DNA of 64,000 bases from NCBI GenBank assembly GCA_963971305.1, contig OZ020313.1:55562203-55626202 (forward strand). Reading direction: 5' to 3'. The position numbers and the translations under genes are program-made. Source of the DNA: Arcuatula senhousia (taxonomy: Eukaryota > Mollusca > Bivalvia > Mytilida > Mytilidae). The notes below the pieces were generated by a model, which did not search any database, was not told where the DNA came from, and was given only the letters and a program-made list of their open reading frames with translations. Positions 17,146-25,825 of this stretch are shown here, piece by piece. How positions within the stretch are numbered: the first letter of the stretch is position 1; every line of letters begins with the position of its first letter.

Positions 17146-18348
17146 ATGACTAAAATAACAGAAGAATTTAAATATAATCCCAATGCAGAGCATGACACTC
17201 GTCCAAATAATAAGGTAAAGAAAAGTTTGAATCTTATCAAACAAACAATATTTGTTAATCAAAAAGATAGCTTTGAAGTCATTTTTCCTGATTTATTTAA
17301 AAATTATCAAAATCCACCAATACACACCAACGAACCATGGAATACATGGATTCATTCCTCATTTGATTGGTGGCAATGTCAGCTAAACTTTGCCGTCTGG
17401 TGTGCTGCTGCAGGATGTGGGGTTTCTTTTGAGGACCATATTCAAAATACCACAAATCTTACCAGGTCGGTTTATATGTTTCATTTGTATTATTGTACGG
17501 CTAGAATCTTAAAAGAACTTAAATCACCTTTACCAACGGACTCGGCATTTTGTTATTACAAAAATCCATATTCTAAAGCTGCCTATGAACGATTATGTAA
17601 TGAGTTTAATGTTTCTCCAAGAACAGATTGGAGACAAAAAATGGAAAAAGCATGGCAAGGATTGGGATACTTTACCCAGTATTATAAACCAAGTGGAGAA
17701 TATAGATATCATCACAAAAGTGAAGGACCTTTTTTTAATGTTATGGATAAATTATATCATTCACAGAATATAAGTATGGCTTGGACAACATTTATACCAA
17801 ACAAATCAAATGGTTTCACAAAAGCCGGAATAGAACGTATCAATGAAAGTATTAGAACTTATGTATGGGCTTTATTAGGAGCGCAATCTCAAACAAAGGT
17901 AGAAATATTAAAAGTAGGAACAGGATTTGATGCTCAAAAACAATTCTTAGCAAATGTGCAAGATGTTATTAACAGTCCTATCGATTTGCCCACTCAGATA
18001 TCAAATTATCAAAATGTTTTAAAATACGCAAGAAGTAAAGTTGATTACGCTTATGGACTTGGTTTATACATGTCTCCCAGCGATATGGTTTTACAAATTG
18101 GTACTATTGTTGGTTTTAATAATAAAATTGTAATTGCAACAGAAAACCAAACGCTCGGCTTGAACGACGATTTGAATAATAAAAATTTTGATCCTGTTGA
18201 TTCTAACCCAAAAAAGTCAGAACCAAAAATACCGGAACCAATAAAAATAAAACAAGTTCAAATACATGATGATCACGAAGATCATAAAAAGGCAATAATA
18301 TTTGGAAGTATTGTATTGGGTATTACAGCGCTTAATTTATTTTCTTAA
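17146..18348 (+). CDS. Conserved Polinton protein of unknown role, C-terminal membrane anchor
   Basis: A 400-aa protein. A Trp/Cys-rich core WIHSSFDWWQCQLNFAVWC (about 66-84) continues with AAAGCGVSFEDH. Further on are FCYYKNPYSKAAYERLC, GFTKAGIERINESIRTYVWA, and LPTQISNYQNVLKYARSKVD. A Pro/Lys-rich linker (KKSEPKIPEPIKIK, about 353-366) leads to one transmembrane helix at the very end (AIIFGSIVLGITALNLF). It resembles ORFs that I know recur in invertebrate Polintons without assigned function. It is the only rightward gene in the right half and overlaps the convergent coiled-coil gene by 12 bp. A tail-anchored virion or membrane protein is the best guess. Confidence 0.8.
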   Translation: MTKITEEFKYNPNAEHDTRPNNKVKKSLNLIKQTIFVNQKDSFEVIFPDLFKNYQNPPIHTNEPWNTWIHSSFDWWQCQLNFAVWCAAAGCGVSFEDHIQNTTNLTRSVYMFHLYYCTARILKELKSPLPTDSAFCYYKNPYSKAAYERLCNEFNVSPRTDWRQKMEKAWQGLGYFTQYYKPSGEYRYHHKSEGPFFNVMDKLYHSQNISMAWTTFIPNKSNGFTKAGIERINESIRTYVWALLGAQSQTKVEILKVGTGFDAQKQFLANVQDVINSPIDLPTQISNYQNVLKYARSKVDYAYGLGLYMSPSDMVLQIGTIVGFNNKIVIATENQTLGLNDDLNNKNFDPVDSNPKKSEPKIPEPIKIKQVQIHDDHEDHKKAIIFGSIVLGITALNLFS

Positions 18349-19677
18349 ATATTCCCTGGCGGCGGTATATAATAAACCAACAACCAAAACAAGTAAAGCC
18401 CATAAGTTGTTTGCAAACCAATTTACTACGTCTTTTGTTGTGGACAATAACCAAGATACGATTGAACCTATAATACCTGGTAATGCAGCTCCTAATTTTC
18501 CTGCAAGAAAAGATAATAGTTTTCCAAGATTTTTTAACTGTTTCTTTATCCAGTCTTGTACACCGCCTTCCGATGGCGTTGGGGGAGGAGGTGAAGGGGA
18601 AGTAGATCCACCAGTAAATGTTTCGACAATAACACCGATAATCATTCCAAAAGCGGTTAAGATACTAACCAGGGTGATGCCTTGTTCTCTTAATAAAGTC
18701 CTTATTCTTTCGCCTAATGTTTTGTCTTCGTTTAATACTTTACGTATTGTCTCTTTGATTCTATTTACCTGACTACGTAATTTTTCTTTATTGATATTAA
18801 TTACTTCTAGTCTTGAACTTCTCTCATATTCCAAATCTCTAATTCTACTACTTATTCTTTTTATTTGGAATTCATCATTATCTTCTTTTGCTTGTTCTAA
18901 TTTGGTATTTTCTTTTGCTAACTCTTTATTTGTTTCGTTTAGTTTTGCTAATTCGTTTGCAATCTCTTCTTTTACTGTGGTCATTGCGCTGATTACGCCA
19001 TCCATCTCTCTTTTTGTCATGTCTGTTTGTGTTTCTTCATTTATAAAAGATATTCCTTGTTCATCAAATGAAGTTTCTATTTCTTTCACATATGTTTCTG
19101 CATTACTTGCTCTTTCCAATAATTCTTGTCCTTCTTGTTGTGTGGATATTTCTTGTAATGGAATATTTTCTATGGTATTATTAAGTTCACGAATTGGTCC
19201 TTTATTTAACATTCTTTGAAACTCCGCTCTACCTTCTCTTATTCTATCAGATATTTTAAAATCATTTACACCTAAAACATCTCTGATAAAATTAATGCCA
19301 TGTTGTTTTTGAAGAGTGCTAAATTTATAAAATTTTAATAAACCGTTTTGGTAATATGTCAATGCAATTTCCTTAGCATTTTCATCTTTTACATATAACA
19401 GTAGTCTTCCATCATTATCTTTCCTGATAAAAAAATCTTTATAATTTTTATCTGAATATGTTTCACGATTTTCTTCATAAAATCTTTTCATCATTGTTTT
19501 TGTAGTTTCTTTTTCACGAATTTTAGCGTCATTTTCTGATAAATATCTTAACACTTCATATTCCTTATTTATTGACTTTTGAAATTCTTCGTCATTTTGA
19601 AAAGACGTTTCTTCTTCTTCTTCATTATAATCATCTTCAAATGCGGGGTTATCAAACTCAAAACCTCCTTCAGCCAT
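18337..19677 (-). CDS. Large coiled-coil membrane protein
   Basis: A 446-aa protein with an acidic N-terminus (EDDYNEEEEETSF). A long coiled coil spans about 215-330 (KEEIANELAKLNETNKELAK and onward; RINRIKETIRKVL-like repeats). A hydrophobic segment follows (TLVSILTAFGMIIGVIVETF, about 334-353), then a proline-rich linker SPSPPPPTPSEGG, an apolar part LLSFLAGKLGAALPGIIGSI, and a final helix NLWALLVLVVGLLYTAA. This layout resembles viral spike-, tether- or fusion-like membrane proteins, but no such domain is recognised and there is no N-terminal signal peptide. The ATG follows TTTTTAAAAAA. It overlaps the convergent gene by 12 bp. Confidence 0.8.
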   Translation of the reverse strand: MAEGGFEFDNPAFEDDYNEEEEETSFQNDEEFQKSINKEYEVLRYLSENDAKIREKETTKTMMKRFYEENRETYSDKNYKDFFIRKDNDGRLLLYVKDENAKEIALTYYQNGLLKFYKFSTLQKQHGINFIRDVLGVNDFKISDRIREGRAEFQRMLNKGPIRELNNTIENIPLQEISTQQEGQELLERASNAETYVKEIETSFDEQGISFINEETQTDMTKREMDGVISAMTTVKEEIANELAKLNETNKELAKENTKLEQAKEDNDEFQIKRISSRIRDLEYERSSRLEVININKEKLRSQVNRIKETIRKVLNEDKTLGERIRTLLREQGITLVSILTAFGMIIGVIVETFTGGSTSPSPPPPTPSEGGVQDWIKKQLKNLGKLLSFLAGKLGAALPGIIGSIVSWLLSTTKDVVNWFANNLWALLVLVVGLLYTAAREYLRK

Positions 19678-19773
19678 TTTTTTAAAAAGAATTTAATTCA
19701 TATTTTGGTGGAGGATCATTTACTATAGTTATTTTATTGAAGAAAATAAGCGAGCAAGTCGAGCGGTTACCCT
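19678..19773. other. Short intergenic gap
   Basis: Ninety-six bases between the late-motif gene stop and the coiled-coil gene start. A small GC-rich patch (about 19750-19770) stands out; nothing else is seen. Confidence 0.4.
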
Positions 19774-20358
19774 TTAAATATTTTCCATTTTTTTTTTAAA
19801 TTCACTTTTTACTCTAGATTCTATGTCTTCTATTAATTTCTTTTTTTCATCATCATTCATTTTTTCACGTGTGTATTTTGTACGTATTTTTTCTTTCATT
19901 TCATTGTATTTTTCCAATTCGTTTAAAACCGATTTGAACTCGTTCTCGCTTATTTGTCCATCGGTTAGTGATTTTGATATCAAATCTTTTATGCTGTTTA
20001 ACTTGCATTCTGCCATTGTTTTAATTTCGTAATGTTTTTTTGATTTTGTTGTTAACTTTCTTCTAGCAAATTTAACCAATCCTCCTACACTCCCGCATAC
20101 AATAGCTGCAATTTGTAATGGAAGTAAAAAAGGAAAAGCTATTCCAACACCGGCTAAACCAACAGATGCAGTTATTAGACTTGTGTCGACACCATCGGTG
20201 GCATTTACCCCTCGTTTATATTTTTTGTATAGTGATTTGCGTTTATCTCTCTCATTTATTAGTGTTTTTTCTATTTCTGTTATTTTTTGTAGTCTGTAAT
20301 TTTGTCCATCTTCTATGGGTAATTCGGGATATAATTCCGGAGCTGTAGGTTGCTTCAT
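19774..20358 (-). CDS. Membrane protein with N-terminal PTAP and LYPxL late-domain motifs
   Basis: A 194-aa protein. Its N-terminus reads MKQPTAPELYPELP, containing PTAP (4-7) and LYPEL (9-13). In retroviruses and other enveloped viruses PTAP recruits TSG101 and LYPxnL recruits ALIX of the host ESCRT machinery. A Lys/Arg-rich helix follows (NERDKRKSLYKKYKRG, 35-50), then a long hydrophobic stretch (about 61-94, LITASVGLAGVGIAFPFLLP and onward) able to cross a membrane once or twice, then a charged helical tail with coiled-coil character (about 105-194). The ATG follows TTTAAAA. Budding or membrane-remodelling is a reasonable inference; the motifs alone do not prove it. Confidence 0.82.
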   Translation of the reverse strand: MKQPTAPELYPELPIEDGQNYRLQKITEIEKTLINERDKRKSLYKKYKRGVNATDGVDTSLITASVGLAGVGIAFPFLLPLQIAAIVCGSVGGLVKFARRKLTTKSKKHYEIKTMAECKLNSIKDLISKSLTDGQISENEFKSVLNELEKYNEMKEKIRTKYTREKMNDDEKKKLIEDIESRVKSEFKKKMENI

Positions 20359-20875
20359 TTTTAAAGTGTAATTTTGAGATTTTTATTTCTTTTAGGACCT
20401 GTTTTGAATTTAACATATTAGAAAACTACCCCGGTTATGCATAACCGTTTATAAATATAGCATTGACGGAATATCTACATGATCATGTATGATCACCCAT
20501 ATGGAATAAGAAAATCTTAAACAAATATACTATATTTAAAAATCATTTTTTTTTCAATGTACACGTCAATAACTAGTCTAACATTAAGAAAATCTATATA
20601 ATACACCTATGCAATAGATCAAGTAAGTTTGAAAAATATTCCATTAATAGTTAGTCAAAACAAAACATTATCCGTAGCAACGGTGCTACTGCGGTGTCGC
20701 CGTTACCATGTTATGAATGAGGGTAGTAAAACGATACAAAATATATAATCGGTTCTAAGCGAAAAAATAATCCTTAGCAACGGCGCTACTGCGGTGTCAC
20801 TGTTGCCATGTTATGAATTTCAGGTTTTAAAAAGGACTGTACATGATAAGCAAGGAAAAGTAACGGTGTGTCTCC
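20359..20875. other. Non-coding region with two copies of a 48-bp hairpin-like repeat
   Basis: About 520 bp without a convincing gene. Two 48-bp direct repeats containing 'TAGCAACGG', 'GCTACTGCGGTGTC' and 'CCATGTTATGAAT' start at 20671 and 20771, exactly 100 bp apart, with about five differences. Each can fold partly on itself (GTAGC...GCTAC and AACGG...CCGTT in the first copy). The region separates the AT-rich late-motif gene from the accessory gene. Confidence 0.6.
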
Positions 20876-21628
20876 TTACTGCGTCGGCAGATTTGTGGCC
20901 GCTGAAGGTCCTGGTTCTGGACACAATATGTCCTGAGACGATGTCATTTCTTGCATGGGGTACAAAACTGGATCTTGTTTCCAAAATGAACCCATCTCTG
21001 GACTGCTCTCAAACAAGGCCACAAGTTCTTTCTTTAGCCTGTAGATTTCGGTGAAAGACAGCCCAACACTATAGAGTTTATAGTATCCCCCCAACGATTT
21101 AGCACAATCCCTCAACCTTCGTGAGTAAGAAGGGTGAATTCCAACATTGTCAAGGAGCCACTTACTCCATGTAATTTTGGTAATCCCTTGGATACGGAGT
21201 TGAAAGAATTTGTTGAAAACAGCGTCGAGCAAGAGTCCGTATTGAAGGTAAAAAAACAGAGTCTGCGCATTTTGGCGTTTGATATTCTTAAATCCGTCTT
21301 TTAGTTTTGAAATCGCTTCGCCTTCAGTTGTAATATTCCCAATTTCAAACATAAACACATCTCTGTTTACCAACATCTTTGTATCTACAATGTGTTTTAC
21401 CAGATATTCGTGAAGTTCTTCGGGACTCCGTTTTTTCGCTCCCTTTGCTTTTTTTTTCAAGATCACTCCATTTAAATCACTCTTTGGTTTTTTAGGGGGA
21501 ATTTTATCAGTAGGTCCACCCACTATAACATTGTTTAAAAAATTAATCATATGCACATAAAAAGTCTGGTGCTCTAAAATAATTGCATGTTGTTCATCTG
21601 TCCATGAGTAATTTTGCGTAGCATCCAT
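20876..21628 (-). CDS. Accessory protein of unknown function, possible HTH
   Basis: A 250-aa protein next to the right TIR. Visible parts: a polar N-terminus (MDATQNYSWTDEQHAIIL), a Lys-rich stretch KPKSDLNGVILKKKAKGAKK, a helical core, and ITKITWSKWLLDNVGIHPSYSRRL (split here: about 150-162 and 163-173), which loosely resembles W-L-x-N-G-I...R helix-turn-helix modules of phage-type regulatory proteins. The C-terminus is Pro/Ser-rich. Codon use is less AT-rich than in the other element genes. The start lacks the TTTAAAAAATG motif. Together these suggest later acquisition or a different expression class. No known family is claimed. Confidence 0.65.
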   Translation of the reverse strand: MDATQNYSWTDEQHAIILEHQTFYVHMINFLNNVIVGGPTDKIPPKKPKSDLNGVILKKKAKGAKKRSPEELHEYLVKHIVDTKMLVNRDVFMFEIGNITTEGEAISKLKDGFKNIKRQNAQTLFFYLQYGLLLDAVFNKFFQLRIQGITKITWSKWLLDNVGIHPSYSRRLRDCAKSLGGYYKLYSVGLSFTEIYRLKKELVALFESSPEMGSFWKQDPVLYPMQEMTSSQDILCPEPGPSAATNLPTQ

Positions 21629-22082
21629 ATTTTGAAAATATGATTAAATTGACGAAATCCCAATAAAATATTACAACGATATCCGTTCGCAATCCAAATT
21701 TCAGAATGAATAAACACCTACAGACAATTTACCTACATGTTATGACAACGTTATCCAAGCAACATGCAAACACACTCTTGACAACCATGTAAATATTTTC
21801 CAATGATCTATTTAGTGTATTCAAAAGCTATGTAGCATTAAAAAGAGCTTTAAATAATAAATATACTTACAAAATCAATGCGGGAATTTAACATAAATAT
21901 TGACAGAATTTATTTCGCACTACCTTGTAATTCATTAGAACCATTTTGCAATTTTGGATGCCCCAAGGCGTGATATTTTTTTTACTGTACTCCAAGGGAT
22001 TTTTTTTTCGGTGAACTTCTGACCTCTTCAAAATGTTTTCATTTTGGAATTCGGGACTTTTTTTCTCTATTCAGCACCCATT
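21629..22082. other. Non-coding region inside the right end of the Polinton
   Basis: About 450 bp upstream of the accessory gene and before the right TIR. It must contain the promoter of the accessory gene. No ORF or clear repeat is seen. Confidence 0.6.
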
Positions 22083-22437
22083 CAGTACCTCTTTTTTTTC
22101 AGTACCTCTTTTTTTTCAGTACCTCTTTTTTTTCAAGTACCTCTTTTTTTTGCAGTACCTCTTTTTTTTCAGTACCTCTTTCAGTACCTCTCAATTTTTT
22201 TTTCATCTTTCTTATCCCCCATTTTATTTTCTGTCTCCTCCCAACTTTTTTGCAGGGGGGTTATATCCATGAGGGGGGGTATACTGGGGTATGAAAAAAA
22301 AAAACAGGGATGCGCTCAACCGATGCAAGTACAAATTTTTACATTTTCTGAAATTTTCCCAGTGGGGGGTACTGGTAGCGGTTTTTAAAATTTTCAAAAA
22401 CAGGGGTGGCCTAGACTATCTCAAGTACATAACTACT
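22083..22437 (-). repeat. Polinton right terminal inverted repeat
   Basis: 22215-22437 mirrors 7319-7540 with one visible difference. The inner part (about 22083-22200) holds about seven 'CAGTACCTCTTTTTTTT' units, the inverted counterpart of the left-end array but with different copy number and spacing. Confidence 0.95.
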
Positions 22438-22443
22438 TGTGGT
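22438..22443. other. Polinton target-site duplication, right copy
   Basis: TGTGGT directly follows the right TIR, identical to 7313-7318. Joining the flanks across one copy restores an ordinary minisatellite unit (ACTATGTGGTTACAAC). Confidence 0.95.
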
Positions 22444-22704
22444 TACAACTTTATACTCAGTCGTTGGATCATTATACGCTGTCTATTCAACATTATAATC
22501 TGGGGTTACAACATTATACTCTGTGGTTGCATAATTATACGCTGTCTTTTCAACATTATACTCTGTGATTACACCATTATACTATGATGTCACAACATTA
22601 TACTAAGTTTGTGCAACATTATACTATGTGATTACAACTTTATACTATGTAGGTACATCATTATACTATTTGGTTACAACATTATACGCTGTCGTTACAA
22701 CATT
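22438..22704. repeat. Minisatellite, right part
   Basis: Continues the ~20-21 bp unit of 6715-7318 (for example 'ACATTATACTCTGTGGTTAC'). It ends where the SAM-exon-bearing repeat begins at 22705. Confidence 0.88.
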
Positions 22705-22966
22705 AGGTGCTCTTTTAAGTGGTTGTAACTCGGGGGAAATCGGAAATCAACGACAATTTCCGAACTCGGATTTTTTTTTGTAAGATTAAATTTCACACTC
22801 ACCGCCTAACAAAATGGCAAGTATGGTCAGGCGGTTTTGTTTAATATGGGAATGGGTACTCTCGCCCAACGTTTTTTTAAACAAAAAATGATATAAAAAT
22901 CGCCAAGCAACTATCAGACGACCAAATTGCCGCTCTTGGTGTCGTTACAATAGGGGACGAGATCTG
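22705..22966 (+). pseudogene. 5' half of a split SAM-domain-encoding repeat
   Basis: This stretch matches the reverse complement of about 39914-40185. The coding part near 22886-22950 reads IKIAKQLSDDQIAALGVVTIGD-like sequence, the last helices of a SAM domain. Homology stops at 22966, at a TTAA (22967-22970), and resumes at 34010. It is therefore the left half of an exon broken by insertion of about 11 kb. Confidence 0.6.
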
Positions 22967-23335
22967 TTAACGCTGGCGTCACACTATCCCGATTTAGACC
23001 CCGATGGCAACACGATTATGAATATTTTCAAAATCGGGACTGATCCTAATGCTGGCGTCACACTGTCCCGATTTTGAATGTGAAAATTTCAACTTCGTGC
23101 GAAGTTAGTCCCGAACTTGCTAAAAATCAAAATCAAAAGCTAAGCGATCGGAAAAGTAGCACATACGAATAGCTGCGAACCGATTACGAAAGTGTTACGA
23201 TGTTATCAAGATTAGTCGAGAATTAGATCCTAAGGAGACACGAATTTATACGACGACTGTACGACGTCGTGTTTAACATACGATTGGTCTACGAAGCATC
23301 ACGATGGGTATACGAAGTATGAAATATAATAACGC

Positions 23336-23600
23336 GATTCGCAATAAGATTATATAATTTAGTCTTTATAAATTGTCCTTTGCAGCCTCTAATTAGTATT
23401 TATGGATGACAAGTTAAAACGATGGCTCTCCAAGCAAACCCCTGCTGTCCTTGATGTCGATCAGTAAGAGTAGATAAGACATTTGATCTAAAGCTAATAT
23501 GTAAACCATGTTAAGATAGAACAAAAAAGATGACGCTACTTTATCTTGTTTTGTTCGTGTGAGTTGACCGAAGCACACATAATCTGAAAACAAGAAGAAT
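23336..23600 (+). repeat. Outer left arm of a long inverted repeat
   Basis: 23336-23600 matches the reverse complement of about 30170-30404; shared blocks include 'ATTGTCCTTTGCAGCCTCT' and 'AAGTTAAAACGA'. Further matching blocks lie inward (25600-25800 with 29680-29880; 26835-26900 with 29590-29655). Together they form an element of about 7 kb with long inverted arms later broken by insertions. Confidence 0.6.
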
Positions 23601-23703
23601 ATGTTGTAACTATGTAGAAAGTTCAACAATTTTAGCTGCTGCGAACGATTCTTGAACAAAGCGTGTCCACCTTATAATACATAACTTCGTTACGGGTCCT
23701 ATA

Positions 23704-24997
23704 CCGGTGTTACATACTAGTTTTTCCCCCTACTCATCTTTCCCCCCGGAAAAACCAGTATATACTGAGATATCCCCCCGGAAATATCAGTATATACTGA
23801 ATCTTCCCCCCTAAAATATGGGTAGGAAAAATGAGTATATACTAGATTTTCCCCTTTTCGCCAACCCATACTGATCTTCCCCCCTTCAAATTCAGGCTCC
23901 GTATAGTCTAGTTTGATTATATGTAATATAATTTTTATCACTCTGTCAATGTAACACTTCTAATAATACACTTTGAGAAAAAACTTAATCTATTTGTAAG
24001 AATTTGCTATCAAATTCAATTTATTTTCTTTAATTGTTTTTTTTAACTTTAAATTGTCTAGATTCTGTTATATCATGCTAGTCTTATTTTGCTTTTTGCT
24101 TCATAATGGGACATATCAGAAAAAGCATAAAGTAACACCTGTTTGAGTTAAAATGAAAAAATAAAATAAAACAAGCACTGTAAACGAAGCTTTCGAGAAT
24201 AAATAAAATACAAGAATATATTTTTTGTCTTCCCCAAGAGCAAAACATTCTACGTCGGTTTGTTACACAGGAAACAAAAAAGCAACAGTCCTGAAAACAA
24301 ATCCCACCGTTTGAGACTCCTACCTAAAGCTGCATACCAAATATCGAAAGCCTCACATAACAGTTGCTGAAATACATAAACTGTGACGAACGCACAAACG
24401 GACGGACACCGGTGCATTTCTATAATCCCGGTCCATGTTGTTGAGACACTCAAAGCAAGACTCTTTGTGCAATGGCTTTTGTAGAAGTGGTTCAACAGTA
24501 ATATTATAGCATTTAAGGCTCTCTTTTTGATGTGATTATGGATAGGTTGATAGAAAGTTATTTCTCTGTGTCACGTTGACTACGGTTTTGACCATGAACA
24601 TGTTTTAGGACGTGCACACAAACACTATGGGTTCTTCTTCTCAAATCTTTACAAACATCTATGATATGCCATCCGCACTATATATAATAAAAAAAAGAAT
24701 ATTCTTTAACTGAAATTCATTATAAGTAATTATCTCAAAAATATTGAAAGTCCCACTTTTTCACAGTTATTATTAATAGTGCAACGGTTTTGAATACTGG
24801 GGGAAAGACCAGTATGGCGGAAAAATGAGTATGTGTTTACCCCTGTGATTTTCCCCTGGGGGAAAACGTAGTATATACTCATTTTTCTCCGGGGGAAAAT
24901 CTAGTATATACTAGATCTTCCGGGGGAAAGCTGAGTATATACTCATTTTTCCGGGGGGAAATTCTAGTATGGGGGAAAAACTAGTATGTAACACCGG
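23704..24997. mobile_element. TA-flanked MITE with CCGGTGTTACATACTAG termini
   Basis: Inverted ends CCGGTGTTACATACTAGTTT are found at 23704 and, inverted, ending at 24997. Both are flanked by TA (23702-23703 and 24998-24999), as in Tc1/mariner-type insertions. Sub-terminal zones hold repeated blocks of 'GGGGGAAAA' joined to 'AGTATATACT' in both arms. The interior has no transposase ORF, so it is non-autonomous. It sits inside the left arm of the long inverted repeat. Confidence 0.7.
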
Positions 24998-24999
24998 TA

Positions 25000-25473
25000 T
25001 CTAAGTCCAAAGGTCCCGTAAATATTTGCGGACCGAAACGGAATGTAAACTTGATCTCAGTAACCCGTAATGGTGGACTGGCATACAGTACATACCAAAA
25101 AGGAGTTTAATAACTATGATTAAGGGTGGGAAACTGATATTTCAGTGAAATTTTAATTAAAGTTCAAAGGGTCTTAACTCTGTAAAAAATTGCGAACCGG
25201 AACAACGCGTTAACTTGATCTTTAACTCATCATGGTAAGACTCACATACCAAAAATCAGTTTAAAGTTTAATATCTATATATAAGGTTTTTAAAAAAGTG
25301 CGAAAAAGTTATTGTGACAGCGAGACAGCCGGGCTGGACAGACACACAAACGGGCAGACGGAGTGCAAACCTAAAGTCCCCTTCGGCTTTTGTAGGTAGG
25401 GGACTGATAAAACTAAAGTAAGTTTAAAATGTTTAAACCTTTATTTCTGATATTGAATTTCAAGTATTAAAAG
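25000..25473. other. Non-coding; dispersed repeat with GACAGAC/CGGACGG motif
   Basis: No ORF supported. A stretch around 25310-25390 (GACAGACACACAAACGGGCAG) is of the same general kind as other bivalve-type dispersed repeats in this window. Confidence 0.4.
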
Positions 25474-25599
25474 ATGCCTCAAAAGCTTGGACGAGGACGC
25501 GAAAGAGGGAAGCGCCTGGCTGGCAAGAACAGGACGAAAAGAAAAGCGTCAGAAGATTCTAGATCCAGACTGTCTTCGCTTTGTTTTGTCTTTTCTTCT

Positions 25600-25713
25600 T
25601 GTACTTTTGAGACTGTTCATTCTAGTTTCAATTTTTTTTTTAATTTCCTTTATCAATTTTTCGAAACTGAAAAAATTATGAATAAAGAATTAATGAGGAT
25701 ACTTGTATCATAA
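25600..25713 (+). pseudogene. Possible membrane-protein tail, duplicated inverted at 29773-29880
   Basis: Reads a hydrophobic run LVLLRLFILVSIFFLISF in one frame and, after a frame change, the ending EKIMNKELMRILVS with a stop. The inverted counterpart reads LLRLIILVPFFLFLLLVF and KKIMNRELTKVLVS in one frame. Both are followed by the same non-coding sequence. The pair lies in the arms of the long inverted repeat, so one may be a coding remnant of the parent element. Confidence 0.3.
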
Positions 25714-25825
25714 GCTGCTGTCTTGTAAGTCTTCCTCCTGCTGCATTTTAATTATGAGAGGGAAAAACAGAGCTATATACATTTACTAACTTTTCTTTTT
25801 CTAAACGATTTATTGTTACACGCGC

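Larger units (their letters stand above)
7319..22437. mobile_element. Complete Maverick/Polinton (adintovirus-like) element, 15.1 kb
   Basis: It is bounded by inverted repeats beginning AGTAGTTATGTACTTGAGAT at both ends and by a perfect TGTGGT duplication. It carries the Polinton hallmark set: DDE integrase, protein-primed family B DNA polymerase, FtsK/HerA-type ATPase, double-jelly-roll capsid protein and putative penton. Gene order is integrase (-), zinc-finger (+), PolB (+), then a leftward block 17130-12213 of structural and membrane genes, a rightward 400-aa gene, and leftward coiled-coil, late-motif and accessory genes. All ORFs are open and the outer TIRs differ at one position that I can find, so the insertion looks recent. 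I do not see an adenain-like protease. Whether it makes particles cannot be told from sequence. Confidence 0.97.
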
